Positions 1-9,284 of a stretch of 64,000 bases of DNA are shown here, piece after piece. How positions within the stretch are numbered: the stretch's first letter is position 1; each line of letters starts with the position of its first letter. The stretch spans positions 2,604,001-2,668,000 of the forward strand of contig NZ_CP175563.1 of NCBI RefSeq assembly GCF_046097065.1, in the 5' to 3' direction. The position numbers were made by a program, and so were the translations under genes. The notes below the pieces were generated by a model. It worked only from the letters and a program-made list of their open reading frames with translations. It did not search any database and was not told the DNA's origin. Source of the DNA: Syntrophus buswellii (lineage in GTDB: Bacteria; Desulfobacterota; Syntrophia; Syntrophales; Syntrophaceae).

Positions 1-3000
1 GCCGGAATCCTCATGATCAAGGGGGCCTCCGAACCGTCCGAGACTGTTGAAACGGCACTTCGGCACATTGAAGAGGGGATTCCCTTCTTGAAACAAAAGA
101 ACATCGTGGGGATTCTTTCCGGAGCGACCCCGGTGGATTCATACCTCAGCGGAGTATCCCTTCTGGAAGGGCTGTCCAATTCCCTGCAGGAGCTCAAGCG
201 TGAAGCGGCCGTGGAGCATCTTTTCTTTTCCCGGCAAAAAGCGGCCGGGTTGTATGAACAGGTCTCTTCCCTCCGAAATTTTCTTTCCGCAGAGGAACAC
301 CAGTTGGAACATTCCGCAGGCTCCTTCAGGACACACGATCTGGAAATCATCAACGGCCGCCTGGGAGTTCTGAAAGACTTCATCTGGATACTGGAAAAGG
401 ACATCCTGGGGAACCTCGGACGGATCGCCGCTCTTTCGGGCGACGGGGTGTCGCGGGAAGCCTTTCATAAATACCGGAAGCTCAACGGCCTCCTGAATTG
501 CCTCGACCGCCTGGAAGTCCGAGGACGTGACTCCGCAGGCATCCAGATCTCCTTCACCCTGGGCGACGAAGAGGCCTTTGACAGGGCCATGACCGATCTC
601 CGGGAAAACTCCCTGTACAACGATTTTCTCCGCCGCAGCCAGCCGGGCGATCTGCTCAACGGATCGATCGGGATTTCTCTTGAGCAGGAAAAGAGCGGCC
701 GGAAAAAAGCCACCGTTGCGTTTACCTACAAAACTTCGTCCATTATCGGGGAACTGGGCCGCAACGTCCGGGAGCTGAGGGAAGCCATCGCCGGAGATCC
801 CCTGTTTGCCGTCTTTGCCCGTCTTCCCGCCGGTTTTGAAACGGCCTTTGCCCACACCCGCTGGGCTTCCGTGGGCTCCATCACCGATGACAACTGTCAT
901 CCCGTAAACAATTACACCCTGACGACCAATAAGACTCGCGGCGGCACGGAATGGCCAATCCAGGAGAAAACCTACCCCTCCTACGGAACAGGGAACTGGT
1001 TTATCTCGGTGGTCCTCAACGGCGACATAGACAATTACGCGGCTCTCCGCGCCGCCCTGGAGGCCGGACGGGAGGTCATCCCCCGTGAAGTCACCACCGA
1101 CACCAAGATTATTCCCCTGCAGATCGAGAAACACCTCCTGGAAGGCCACGATCTCCAGGAGGCCTTCCGCCGGGCCGTCTGTGATTTCGAAGGCTCTCAC
1201 GCCATCGCCATGGTCAGCAATCTCGCCCCTGAAAAGGTGTTTCTGGCCCTGAAAGGCAGCGGCCAGACCATCTACGTCGGCCTCGCGCCGGATTCGTATA
1301 TCTTTGCATCGGAATTGTACGGAATCGTGGAGGGTGCATCCCGGTTCGTAAAAATGGATGGAGAAAGGACCTCGGGAAATTCAGGCGGACAGGGTTCCGG
1401 ACAGATTTTTGTCCTCGACCAGAGGGGCCAGGGGGCCCTTTCGGGAATTTCTGCCTTCTTTTACGACGGCACCCCCTTTCCCCTGACCGATCAAAACGTG
1501 CAGACGGCGGAAATCACCACCCGTGACATCGACAGGGGAATCTATCCCCACTATTTTCTGAAGGAAATTACCGAATCCGCTCTTTCCGTCAAGAAAACAC
1601 TGCGGGGCAGGTACCGGATATCCGGGGGGAAGAACGGAGACAAGCAGGTCGTCTTCAACCTCGGTCCCGATGTCCTTCCGGCACGGTTGAAAGAGGCGTT
1701 ACGGAATGGCACCATCCGACGCATCCTTGTGATCGGTCACGGCACGGCGGCCGTTGCCGGTTCCGCCGTTGCCGATGCCATGCAGCGGTATCTGCAGGGC
1801 GCGCCTCTGACCGTGGAGGCCAGGATCGCCTCGGAACTCAGCGGCTTCTGTCTCCAGGATGATCTCAACGACACCCTTGTGATCCCCATTACCCAGTCCG
1901 GAACAACCACCGACACCAACCGGGCGGTAGCCATGGCGGCAGAGCGCGGAGCCATGGTTCTCGCCATTGTCAACCGCCGTCAATCGGACATCACCTCGAA
2001 ATGCCACGGGGTCTTCTACACCAGCGACGGCCGGGACATCGAGATGTCCGTGGCCTCCACCAAGGCGTTTTACTCCCAGATTGTCGCCGGTCATCTTTTG
2101 GCCCTGTGCTTCGCCCAACTGCTCCTTTCGCGCCGGGATTCCTTCATTGCCGATGAGTTGGCCGTTCTCGAGCAGGCGCCCGAGCTGATGGGGCAGGTCC
2201 TGCTTCAAAAGGAGAAGATCCGCCAGGCCGCCGAGCAGTTCGCCAAGCGCAAGCCCTACTGGGCTGTGGTGGGCAGCGGCCCCAACAAAGCCGCCGCCGA
2301 TGAAATCCGCATCAAGCTCAGCGAGCTCTGCTATAAAACCATCTCCACCGACGTCGTGGAAAACAAAAAGCACATCGACCTGTCAGCGGAGCCTTTGATT
2401 GTCGTTTGCGCTGCCGGCAATCCGGAGGCGGTCATGGGAGACATCGCAAAGGATGTGGCCATCTTCAAGGCGCACAAGGCGGCGGTGGTGGTTTTCGCCG
2501 ATTCCGGCGAGGGCCGCTTTGACGGCCTGGCGGATGCCGTCATTCCGATCCCGTGGGCCCGACTGCCCCTTCCCGTCATCCTCAACACCGTGGCCGGTCA
2601 TCTTCTGGGCTACTACGCCGCCCTCAGCATCGATGAGGACGCCCAGTTCCTCAAGGAATACAGAAGCCGGCTCAACCGGATCATGGTGGAGCAGGACAAG
2701 CGCGGGGCCTCCGTTTATGACCGGATTGCCGACCGGGAATTCCGCCGGCTGATCCGTGATTTCTCAGCGCAGTTCCATCAGAGGCGGAACTCGGGCGACT
2801 TTTCCTTTACCAGCGTCAAAACCGTCTCGGATATCGCCCTCCTCCTGAAATATGTGGTGGGCAAGCTTCCCCTGGAGGACTACTGGAATGACTTCAAGAA
2901 CGGCGGAGACCTCCTGTCTCCAATAGACCTCCTGGACATTTCCCTGGGGAAGGCCATTGATGAGCTGTCCCGCCCCATCGATGCCATCCGCCACCAAGCC

Positions 3001-3639
3001 AAGACGGTTACGGTGGGCACAAGTCGGAAGGAGGAGCCCCTTTCCGGAATCCTCTTCAATCTTCTCAAGGATCTCGGATTCTCCACCAAGGCGCTGGTCG
3101 GCAAGACGATTATGGACCTCAACCGGGTTCAGGCCGCCATTGCCGATATCCGGGGATATACCCTCTATGGCATCAATAGCCTTGATGCGGACGGCAATCC
3201 GGGGGATGAAGCGACGATTGCCATTCTCAAGCGGGGAGGCATTTCGCAGGGAATGACCTCCCGGACGGAATCTTCCAACCGGCTCATGGGCACGAAAAAA
3301 ATCATCGCCCGAACCAGGAGGCTCTATATCGGTCAGGGAAAACTCGACGGAATGGCCATTTTGATTCTGCCCGTGCTGGGGGAGGAAAACGCCGTCCGAA
3401 ATCTGCTGCTGGTGCATGTCGCCTTCAACGAGGCCCTGCCGCTGAAAAAGACGATCGACATTCTGGACGTCAAATACAACGACATCCGCAACCTTATCAA
3501 TGAATACAACCTGCCCTGGGAGGATTCCTATCTGGAACGGATTCCCCTGGAAATCCTGCTTGGAGAACCGGCGGAAACCATTGTGGAAACGATCCGGAAG
3601 AACCTTGCGAACCGGCAAAAGGAGAAGGAACGAGCATGA
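1..3639 (+). CDS. GlmS-like glutamine amidotransferase/SIS protein, 5' end outside window
   Basis: Resembles glucosamine-6-phosphate synthase: class II glutamine amidotransferase followed by two sugar-isomerase (SIS) domains, but about twice the usual ~610 residues. Numbering from the ATG at 13: RGRDSAG near 170, HTRWAS near 281, NGDIDNY near 337 (oxyanion Asn-Gly), SIS1 with TQSGTTTDT near 626 and ASTKAF near 681, SIS2 from about 750, then a ~300-residue C-terminal extension I do not recognise. About 140 extra residues sit before the RGRDSAG motif. The four codons before the ATG (Ala-Gly-Ile-Leu) stay open and look like the tail of a Met-Cys-Gly-Ile-Ala-Gly-Ile start, so the catalytic Cys probably lies just outside the window. 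The stop overlaps the pyrG ATG by four bases, implying translational coupling. Genes for GlmM, a GlmU-like protein and NagB lie nearby, which fits an amino-sugar role. Whether it makes glucosamine-6-phosphate or another amino sugar cannot be told. Confidence 0.8.
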   Translation, partial: AGILMIKGASEPSETVETALRHIEEGIPFLKQKNIVGILSGATPVDSYLSGVSLLEGLSNSLQELKREAAVEHLFFSRQKAAGLYEQVSSLRNFLSAEEHQLEHSAGSFRTHDLEIINGRLGVLKDFIWILEKDILGNLGRIAALSGDGVSREAFHKYRKLNGLLNCLDRLEVRGRDSAGIQISFTLGDEEAFDRAMTDLRENSLYNDFLRRSQPGDLLNGSIGISLEQEKSGRKKATVAFTYKTSSIIGELGRNVRELREAIAGDPLFAVFARLPAGFETAFAHTRWASVGSITDDNCHPVNNYTLTTNKTRGGTEWPIQEKTYPSYGTGNWFISVVLNGDIDNYAALRAALEAGREVIPREVTTDTKIIPLQIEKHLLEGHDLQEAFRRAVCDFEGSHAIAMVSNLAPEKVFLALKGSGQTIYVGLAPDSYIFASELYGIVEGASRFVKMDGERTSGNSGGQGSGQIFVLDQRGQGALSGISAFFYDGTPFPLTDQNVQTAEITTRDIDRGIYPHYFLKEITESALSVKKTLRGRYRISGGKNGDKQVVFNLGPDVLPARLKEALRNGTIRRILVIGHGTAAVAGSAVADAMQRYLQGAPLTVEARIASELSGFCLQDDLNDTLVIPITQSGTTTDTNRAVAMAAERGAMVLAIVNRRQSDITSKCHGVFYTSDGRDIEMSVASTKAFYSQIVAGHLLALCFAQLLLSRRDSFIADELAVLEQAPELMGQVLLQKEKIRQAAEQFAKRKPYWAVVGSGPNKAAADEIRIKLSELCYKTISTDVVENKKHIDLSAEPLIVVCAAGNPEAVMGDIAKDVAIFKAHKAAVVVFADSGEGRFDGLADAVIPIPWARLPLPVILNTVAGHLLGYYAALSIDEDAQFLKEYRSRLNRIMVEQDKRGASVYDRIADREFRRLIRDFSAQFHQRRNSGDFSFTSVKTVSDIALLLKYVVGKLPLEDYWNDFKNGGDLLSPIDLLDISLGKAIDELSRPIDAIRHQAKTVTVGTSRKEEPLSGILFNLLKDLGFSTKALVGKTIMDLNRVQAAIADIRGYTLYGINSLDADGNPGDEATIAILKRGGISQGMTSRTESSNRLMGTKKIIARTRRLYIGQGKLDGMAILILPVLGEENAVRNLLLVHVAFNEALPLKKTIDILDVKYNDIRNLINEYNLPWEDSYLERIPLEILLGEPAETIVETIRKNLANRQKEKERA

Positions 3640-5246
3640 GAACCAAATTTATCTTCATCACAGGCGGAGTCCTTTCATCCCTGGGGAAAGGTCTGGCGGC
3701 GGCATCCATCGGCGCTGTCCTGGAATGCCGGGGGCTGCGCGTGACGAACCAGAAGCTGGACCCTTACATTAACGTTGATCCCGGAACGATGAGCCCCTTC
3801 CAGCACGGCGAGGTTTTCGTCACCGATGACGGTGCCGAAACCGACCTGGATCTGGGCCATTATGAGCGCTTTACCTCCACACGAATGGGAAAAAGCAACA
3901 ACCTGACGACCGGGCAGGTCTATTTCTCCGTCATATCAAAGGAGAGGCGCGGGGACTATCTCGGCAAGACCGTTCAGGTCATTCCCCACATCACCAACGA
4001 GATCAAGGATTACATCCGCCAGTCATCGCAGGGCTTTGATGTGGCCCTGGTGGAGATCGGAGGAACGGTCGGCGACATCGAAAGCCTCCCCTTCCTGGAA
4101 GCCATCCGCCAGTTCCGCAACGAAGTGGGGAGGCAGAACGCCATCTTCATTCACCTCACGTGGGTGCCCTTCATCAAAACCGCAGGGGAGGTAAAAACGA
4201 AACCCACTCAGCACAGCGTCAAGGCCCTCAGGGAAATCGGCATCCAGCCGGATATCCTCCTGTGTCGGACGGAGGAATTCCTGTCGGATGAAATCAAGGC
4301 CAAGATTGCCCTGTTCTGCAACGTGGAAGAGGCCGCCGTCTTCACGGCAAAGGATGTGAGCTGCATCTACGAAGTTCCCTTGATCTACCACCGGGAAGGC
4401 CTTGATCAGAAAATCGTCGACCTGCTCAACATCTGGACGGGCCAGCCCCATCTGGAAGCCTGGGAAAATGTGGTGAAGAAGATCACGTCGCCCTCCTACG
4501 AAGTCAACATCGCCATTGTAGGCAAATACGTGAATCTCACCGACTCCTATAAGAGCCTCAACGAAGCCCTGGTGCACGGGGGGATCGGCAATGACTGCCA
4601 GGTCAATCTGCGCTTCGTCGATTCTGAAAAGATTGAGATGAACGGCCTCAACCATCAGCTGGAAAACGTGGACGGCATCCTGGTGCCCGGCGGCTTCGGC
4701 AACCGGGGCATTGAAGGAATGATTCAGGTCATCCGTTATGCCCGCGAAAACAAGGTGCCTTTTTTCGGCATCTGCCTTGGGATGCAGATGGCCGTCGTGG
4801 AATATGCCCGGCATGTCTGTTCGCTGGACAAGGCCAACAGTTCGGAATTTGATGAGGATACCCCCCATCCCGTCATCGATCTGCTTCCGGAGCAGAAAAC
4901 CGTCCAGGATATGGGGGCTTCCATGCGGTTGGGATCCTACCCCTGTGAACTTTCCACCGGTTCCCTGGCCTATGAAGCCTACGGCGAGCGGAACATCGGG
5001 GAACGCCACCGCCACCGCTACGAATTCAACGGGCATTACCAGGAACGGCTCGAGGCGTGCGGCCTGCAGATTACAGGCCGGTCACCGGACGGCAGACTCG
5101 TGGAGATTGTGGAAATCAAGGACCATCCCTGGTTCCTCGGCTGCCAGTTCCACCCGGAATTCAAGTCCCGGCCGACGGAGCCCCACCCTCTGTTCCAGCG
5201 GTTCATTGAAGCCGCCCTCAGCTACCGGGGTTCCCGAAGGACCTGA
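3636..5246 (+). CDS. pyrG: CTP synthase
   Basis: Converts UTP, ATP and glutamine to CTP in the cytoplasm. The 536-residue length is normal. The N-terminal synthetase domain opens with KFIFITGGVLSSLGKG (P-loop-like), and GGTVGDIES lies near residue 145. The C-terminal class I amidotransferase domain has GICLGMQ with nucleophile Cys near 380 and CQFHPEF near 505, giving the His-Glu of the triad. The ATG overlaps the stop of the upstream GlmS-like gene (ATGA), so the two are coupled. That pairing makes sense because both use glutamine and feed nucleotide-sugar synthesis. It ends 45 bases from the convergent nagB gene. Confidence 0.97.
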   Translation: MRTKFIFITGGVLSSLGKGLAAASIGAVLECRGLRVTNQKLDPYINVDPGTMSPFQHGEVFVTDDGAETDLDLGHYERFTSTRMGKSNNLTTGQVYFSVISKERRGDYLGKTVQVIPHITNEIKDYIRQSSQGFDVALVEIGGTVGDIESLPFLEAIRQFRNEVGRQNAIFIHLTWVPFIKTAGEVKTKPTQHSVKALREIGIQPDILLCRTEEFLSDEIKAKIALFCNVEEAAVFTAKDVSCIYEVPLIYHREGLDQKIVDLLNIWTGQPHLEAWENVVKKITSPSYEVNIAIVGKYVNLTDSYKSLNEALVHGGIGNDCQVNLRFVDSEKIEMNGLNHQLENVDGILVPGGFGNRGIEGMIQVIRYARENKVPFFGICLGMQMAVVEYARHVCSLDKANSSEFDEDTPHPVIDLLPEQKTVQDMGASMRLGSYPCELSTGSLAYEAYGERNIGERHRHRYEFNGHYQERLEACGLQITGRSPDGRLVEIVEIKDHPWFLGCQFHPEFKSRPTEPHPLFQRFIEAALSYRGSRRT

Positions 5247-5277
5247 CCCATGGGCAGATTTATACCCATGGGCAGAT
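5246..5277. repeat. short direct repeat between convergent genes
   Basis: Two copies of ACCCATGGGCAGAT (5246-5259 and 5264-5277) lie between the pyrG stop and the convergent nagB end. Each contains the palindrome CCCATGGG. No terminator hairpin is evident in this 45-base gap. It is probably a small local duplication. Confidence 0.6.
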
Positions 5278-5291
5278 AGATGATCCGGCTT

Positions 5292-6251
5292 TCAGGTAAG
5301 GTCCTGAAGGACAATCTTTCGGGCTTTCAGCGCATCGTGATTTTTCAGAAGCTCTCCGCCTGCGACCCTGTCCAGGACGTAGATGAGGTTACCGCCGTTG
5401 TCGGCGTATTTCTGCCCATAGGAAATCGGCACATCGGGGGTCACTTCCCCGAGAAGGGACCGGGTCACCGACTCGACCTTCCGCTCTCCGTTCGCCAGAA
5501 GAACGACATGTTCAGCCTGGTAGACAAGCTCTGCCCCCATGGATACGGCGTAATTCGGACAGTCTTTTACCGAGGGGAAATGCCCGTCTGTCACTGAGTT
5601 ATGAATGGTGTTTTCGTCAAGCTTGACCAGCATGACCGAACTCCCCTTGAAAGGGATGCCCGATTCGTGGAAGGCGACATGCCCGCGCCCTCCGACACCG
5701 ATGACCTGGAGGTCGATTCCTCCGGCCTTTCTGATTTTGCGCCGATATCCGTCCAGGATGTCCTTCCTGATCCACGCAAGATACTCCGACCGGGTTTTCT
5801 GCTTTATGGCGATGGACTTCCCTGCGCTCGTACCTTTGTATTCCCAATCCCCGGGATGGTTCTCAAGCTCCCGGATCAGCATTTTCTGATCAATCAGGGA
5901 ACCGAAGGGCACACTTGTTTCCCTGAATTTTTTTTCCAGCAGGCCGAAAAACTCCTGAATCATAAAGTAGCAGTAGCTTTCCGGGTGGATTACCCGCTGC
6001 TGGATGTTTTCACCGGGCAGACCGACATACTCGTCAAGATTGAAGGTTCTGATTCGGCGGCTGTCAAACTCGCCGGCATTGGCCGCCCGGGCCAGATGTT
6101 TATACATTCCGGTCGGCGAGTTCCCGGTGGCTAGCCCCAGAACAATCTCCTCTTTTTTCTCCGACACATCGAGGATTTTCTTCTTTACCAGATCCGCCGC
6201 AACCTGGCTCATGTGTTCGAAGTCGTTCGTTATGAAAACCTCAATAGGCAT
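5292..6251 (-). CDS. nagB: glucosamine-6-phosphate deaminase family protein
   Basis: NagB/6-phosphogluconolactonase fold, expected to deaminate and isomerise glucosamine-6-phosphate to fructose-6-phosphate. Visible family features are GLATGNSPTGMY near residue 44 (phosphate loop), FNLDEYVGL near 74 (catalytic Asp) and GVGGRGHVAFHE near 188. It is 319 residues, longer than the ~266 of the E. coli enzyme, with extra sequence around residues 130-160. The ATG at 6251 was chosen over an upstream in-frame start because AGGAG sits just before it and the family starts there (MPIEVFI). It is last in an operon with glmM and the GlmU-like gene. A catabolic enzyme beside synthetic ones suggests control of hexosamine flux. 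Confidence 0.85.
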   Translation of the reverse strand: MPIEVFITNDFEHMSQVAADLVKKKILDVSEKKEEIVLGLATGNSPTGMYKHLARAANAGEFDSRRIRTFNLDEYVGLPGENIQQRVIHPESYCYFMIQEFFGLLEKKFRETSVPFGSLIDQKMLIRELENHPGDWEYKGTSAGKSIAIKQKTRSEYLAWIRKDILDGYRRKIRKAGGIDLQVIGVGGRGHVAFHESGIPFKGSSVMLVKLDENTIHNSVTDGHFPSVKDCPNYAVSMGAELVYQAEHVVLLANGERKVESVTRSLLGEVTPDVPISYGQKYADNGGNLIYVLDRVAGGELLKNHDALKARKIVLQDLT

Positions 6252-6301
6252 ACCTTTTCTCCTCGAATTGAATTGTTGGCGGAGCCGCCCCTTTTCCCGT
6301 C

Positions 6302-7651
6302 TCAGCCGATGGACTTCTTGACAATGTCCGCAATCTCCTGGCAATACGTCTCCGTCACCGCCACGGAAGGCCCCTCAACCATGACCCGACACATATTCTG
6401 CGTTCCGGAATAGCGGACCAGAATGCGGCCCTCCTCGCCAAGTTCCTTCTCTATCCGGCCTATGACCTCCATGACCTGCGGCACGGTACTGATGTCAGGC
6501 TTGCTCTTCACATCCACATTGATCAGTTTCTGGGGATAAATGTCCATCAGCCCGGCAAGCTCAGACAGGGGTTTCCCGGTCCGGACCATGGCGGCAATCA
6601 GCTGCAGAGCTGTAAGGATACCGTCCCCTGTTGTGTGGTGCTCGAGGAATATCATGTGACCCGATTCCTCCCCGCCGATGATGCCGCCCAACTTCAGCAT
6701 GTCCTCCAGGACATAACGGTCCCCCACCTGTGAGGCGTGGTGCTTGAAACCATATTTCTTGCATGCCACCCGCAACCCGAGATTGCTCATGACCGTGCTT
6801 ACCAGGAGATCGTTTTTCAACTTGCCTTGCTCCTTGAGCACCTTGGCGCATATGAGAAGGATCTGGTCGCCTGTTATCTCCTGCCCCTTTTCATCGACGG
6901 CGATCAGGCGGTCTCCGTCGCCATCGAATGCAAGGCCTATGGCGGCGCCGCTTTCAACGACCTTTTTTCTCAGATCCTGCGTATGCTGTGATCCGCAATT
7001 TTCATTGATGTTGATCCCGTTCGGCTCGTCGTGGATGACCTGCAAATCCACCCCCAGCTCCCAGAAAGTCTCCTTGGCAACTTTGTAGGTTGCGCCGTTG
7101 GCGGTATCGAGGACGATCTTCATCCCCTCTATGGACAAGTCGCGGGGGAACGTGCTCTTCAGGAACACGATATAACGGCCGTGTACGTCCCACACGCGGA
7201 AGGCCTGCCCCATGTCCTTGACGGGCGGCACCAGGGTATGGAGAGCATTGCTCAGCATCAGGTTCTCAATGGCTTCTTCCTGCTCATCGGAAAGTTTGAA
7301 CCCACTGCCGGAGAAAATCTTGATGCCGTTGTCCTGATATGGATTGTGCGAAGCGGAAATGACGATCCCCGCGTGGGCGCGCATGCTCTGGGCAATGAAA
7401 GCGATCCCCGGAGTGGGCAGAACGCCGAGCAGGTAGGGATTGCCACCCATTGAGGTGATCCCCGACTCGAGGGAACTCTCAAGCATGTATCCTGAAATTC
7501 GGGTGTCTTTCCCGATCACGATTCTTGGACGCGCATGCTCCTTTTTCAGGATATAGACAATCGCCTGCCCTATGGCAAAGGCGATTTCCGCATTCATGGG
7601 ATACCGATTTGCTTCTCCCCGGACTCCATCAGTGCCAAACAGTTTCCCCAT
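6302..7651 (-). CDS. glmM: phosphoglucosamine mutase
   Basis: Interconverts glucosamine-6-phosphate and glucosamine-1-phosphate on the way to UDP-GlcNAc. The 449 residues are typical. MGKLFGTDGVRG opens the protein, the phosphoserine loop ISASHNP lies near residue 100, the metal-binding loop AFDGDGDRL near 245, and the sugar loop GGEESGH near 330. The C-terminal phosphate loop is RYSGTQNMCRVMVEG. GlmM-type enzymes carry FGTDG and RYSGT, which argues against ordinary phosphomannomutase. The start at 7651 follows GGGAGGAATGTT. An upstream in-frame extension to 7906 was rejected because it overlaps the preceding gene and lacks homologous sequence. The gene is 31 bases downstream of the GlmU-like gene. 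Confidence 0.95.
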   Translation of the reverse strand: MGKLFGTDGVRGEANRYPMNAEIAFAIGQAIVYILKKEHARPRIVIGKDTRISGYMLESSLESGITSMGGNPYLLGVLPTPGIAFIAQSMRAHAGIVISASHNPYQDNGIKIFSGSGFKLSDEQEEAIENLMLSNALHTLVPPVKDMGQAFRVWDVHGRYIVFLKSTFPRDLSIEGMKIVLDTANGATYKVAKETFWELGVDLQVIHDEPNGININENCGSQHTQDLRKKVVESGAAIGLAFDGDGDRLIAVDEKGQEITGDQILLICAKVLKEQGKLKNDLLVSTVMSNLGLRVACKKYGFKHHASQVGDRYVLEDMLKLGGIIGGEESGHMIFLEHHTTGDGILTALQLIAAMVRTGKPLSELAGLMDIYPQKLINVDVKSKPDISTVPQVMEVIGRIEKELGEEGRILVRYSGTQNMCRVMVEGPSVAVTETYCQEIADIVKKSIG

Positions 7652-7682
7652 AACATTCCTCCCTTGAAATAATGGATTAAAA

Positions 7683-8936
7683 TCAGTTGTCGAATAATCT
7701 GAGCGAGGGAACAATTTCCCCTGCCTTGGAACAGAGGGCATCGACAATCCCTTGAAGCCAACGCGTTCCCTGCCCGGAGATTTCCGCGGGAAGCCCCTGT
7801 ATGGCGACAATATAATCGGCCTGCGCCCCGCCCCTTGCTCTATCAAAGGCGGAAAGGAACTCATCGCGGGTCTGTTCGTTCCCATGCTCCCCTGCACCCG
7901 CGGCAAACAGCGCTTCTATCTCATCAAACCGATCAGAAAATTCGTTTCGTCCAGCGGTTTCCGGGTTCGTTCCCTCATCCTGTTGAGAGGACATTTTTGC
8001 CTTTTCAGCAAGCACCTGGAGACGCTTGATCCGCTCTTTCTTCCCCAGCGCCAGCTTGTCGACCAGTCCGGAAAACATGAGCCCACCGAATTCCTGCCGA
8101 TCAAGAAACGGCCTCCTGACATAAAGATACCACTGCTCAAGGGCCATGAGATTTGCGATATAGATGATGTTGTTCTCTACGACCCGGCGGATGCCGGGAT
8201 AGGCCCTGGGCCGAAAATCCGTTCTCTTTCCCGCTTGCAATTTTTCGACAATCAGCTGATTGTCCTCGATAAAATCATTTCTCAACACCGAATTGGCGGC
8301 AACGACATTGCCGTATCCCAGTCGTGACGGTCCCACCGTGCCGCCCTGGCCGCCGAGGAAAATGGCGGGCTGATTGAGCATGACGCCCCGCGGAACGTCA
8401 CCGAATAGGGAAGCCGTGGTCTTATCCCCATCCGGAGTAAAGTTGAAATGAATATAGGAACTGCCCACCTCGCTGTGATCCTTCCGGCTTGTTCCGCCGG
8501 CCATCAGGCAATCACAGAAGTTGATCAGGCTACCAAGCGTCACGAACGGGAAAAGGATCGTCTGTTTTATTCCGACACAGTGGGCGCCGTTGGCCTCCTC
8601 TTCAAGGATGCAGCCTTCACGCACCTGCGCCCCGGATCCCATGTTGGCCTTTTCCAGAAAGACGGACTTGGTAAAAAATCCCCCCTTCAGTTCGACGTCA
8701 GGTCCCAGCTGGCAACTATCGATCGTAACCGGAGCTTCATACCCGATCCGGCACCCGGCCGATATGACCGTCTCCTTGCCGTAAATTCTGCAACCTGGAT
8801 AGATCCGGACACCCTTTCCAGAAATCTGATCTGCGGCCACCTCATCGCCCAGATCGATGGTCAGGGGATTGGGAATATCGACGCCCTTTTTGATCAACGC
8901 AACAACCTTGTCGTAGCATTTTGGCAAACTGTTCAT
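7683..8936 (-). CDS. GlmU-like left-handed beta-helix protein lacking a uridylyltransferase domain
   Basis: A 417-residue protein. Roughly residues 30-230 form hexapeptide repeats (left-handed beta helix), with segments such as GCRIYGKETVISAGCRIG and a GlmU-like GSSYIHFNF stretch. The rest (about 250-417) is predicted helical and not recognised. Bifunctional GlmU carries a Rossmann-type N-terminal pyrophosphorylase; that domain is absent here. The role is therefore probably acetyl transfer to glucosamine-1-phosphate or a related sugar, or a structural/regulatory one. The ATG at 8936 follows GGAGGAGATT; a TTG four codons upstream was rejected. It is first in the operon with glmM and nagB, with a clear promoter just upstream. 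Confidence 0.7.
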   Translation of the reverse strand: MNSLPKCYDKVVALIKKGVDIPNPLTIDLGDEVAADQISGKGVRIYPGCRIYGKETVISAGCRIGYEAPVTIDSCQLGPDVELKGGFFTKSVFLEKANMGSGAQVREGCILEEEANGAHCVGIKQTILFPFVTLGSLINFCDCLMAGGTSRKDHSEVGSSYIHFNFTPDGDKTTASLFGDVPRGVMLNQPAIFLGGQGGTVGPSRLGYGNVVAANSVLRNDFIEDNQLIVEKLQAGKRTDFRPRAYPGIRRVVENNIIYIANLMALEQWYLYVRRPFLDRQEFGGLMFSGLVDKLALGKKERIKRLQVLAEKAKMSSQQDEGTNPETAGRNEFSDRFDEIEALFAAGAGEHGNEQTRDEFLSAFDRARGGAQADYIVAIQGLPAEISGQGTRWLQGIVDALCSKAGEIVPSLRLFDN

Positions 8937-8956
8937 AATCTCCTCCAAGTTGCGGA

Positions 8957-8984
8957 ATAATATATGAATTTAATGAGATATCAA
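8957..8984 (-). promoter_or_regulatory. sigma-70-type promoter of the GlmU-like/glmM/nagB operon
   Basis: Read on the minus strand, TTGATA (8984-8979) and TATTAT (8962-8957) are 16 bases apart, and the predicted start lies about 15-20 bases before the GlmU-like ATG. The surrounding sequence is AT-rich. Together with the divergent promoter at 9156, this accounts for the gene-free stretch 8937-9284. Confidence 0.6.
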
Positions 8985-9155
8985 GGTTTTTTTTAAAAAA
9001 TCTAGCGTGCGGAAACCCTGGAACAATTCTGCCTGTAAACAGGAAACAGGCCTCCGGACCAGGTGATGGGCATTCGGTGCGGGAAGCTCGGATCATTCAG
9101 CCGAAGAGGATGCGCAGCAAAGTTGATCGGTCCGTAAATTTTTCTCTTTTTTTTA

Positions 9156-9184
9156 TTGACAGGCAGAAGTGATTTCCCTATATC
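9156..9184 (+). promoter_or_regulatory. sigma-70-type promoter of the YvcK-like gene
   Basis: TTGACA (9156-9161), 17-base spacer, TATATC (9179-9184). The predicted transcript would start near 9191 and leave a leader of about 95 bases before the ATG at 9285. It is divergent from the amino-sugar operon promoter. Confidence 0.65.
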
Positions 9185-9284
9185 CTCTACTTATAAAATC
9201 AGGTTTATATCCCTTACATCTTATCAATTCTTGAGCTCACCGTTCTTCACAGGGCTCTTCTTCATGAGGTGAGTTCTATCTCCA

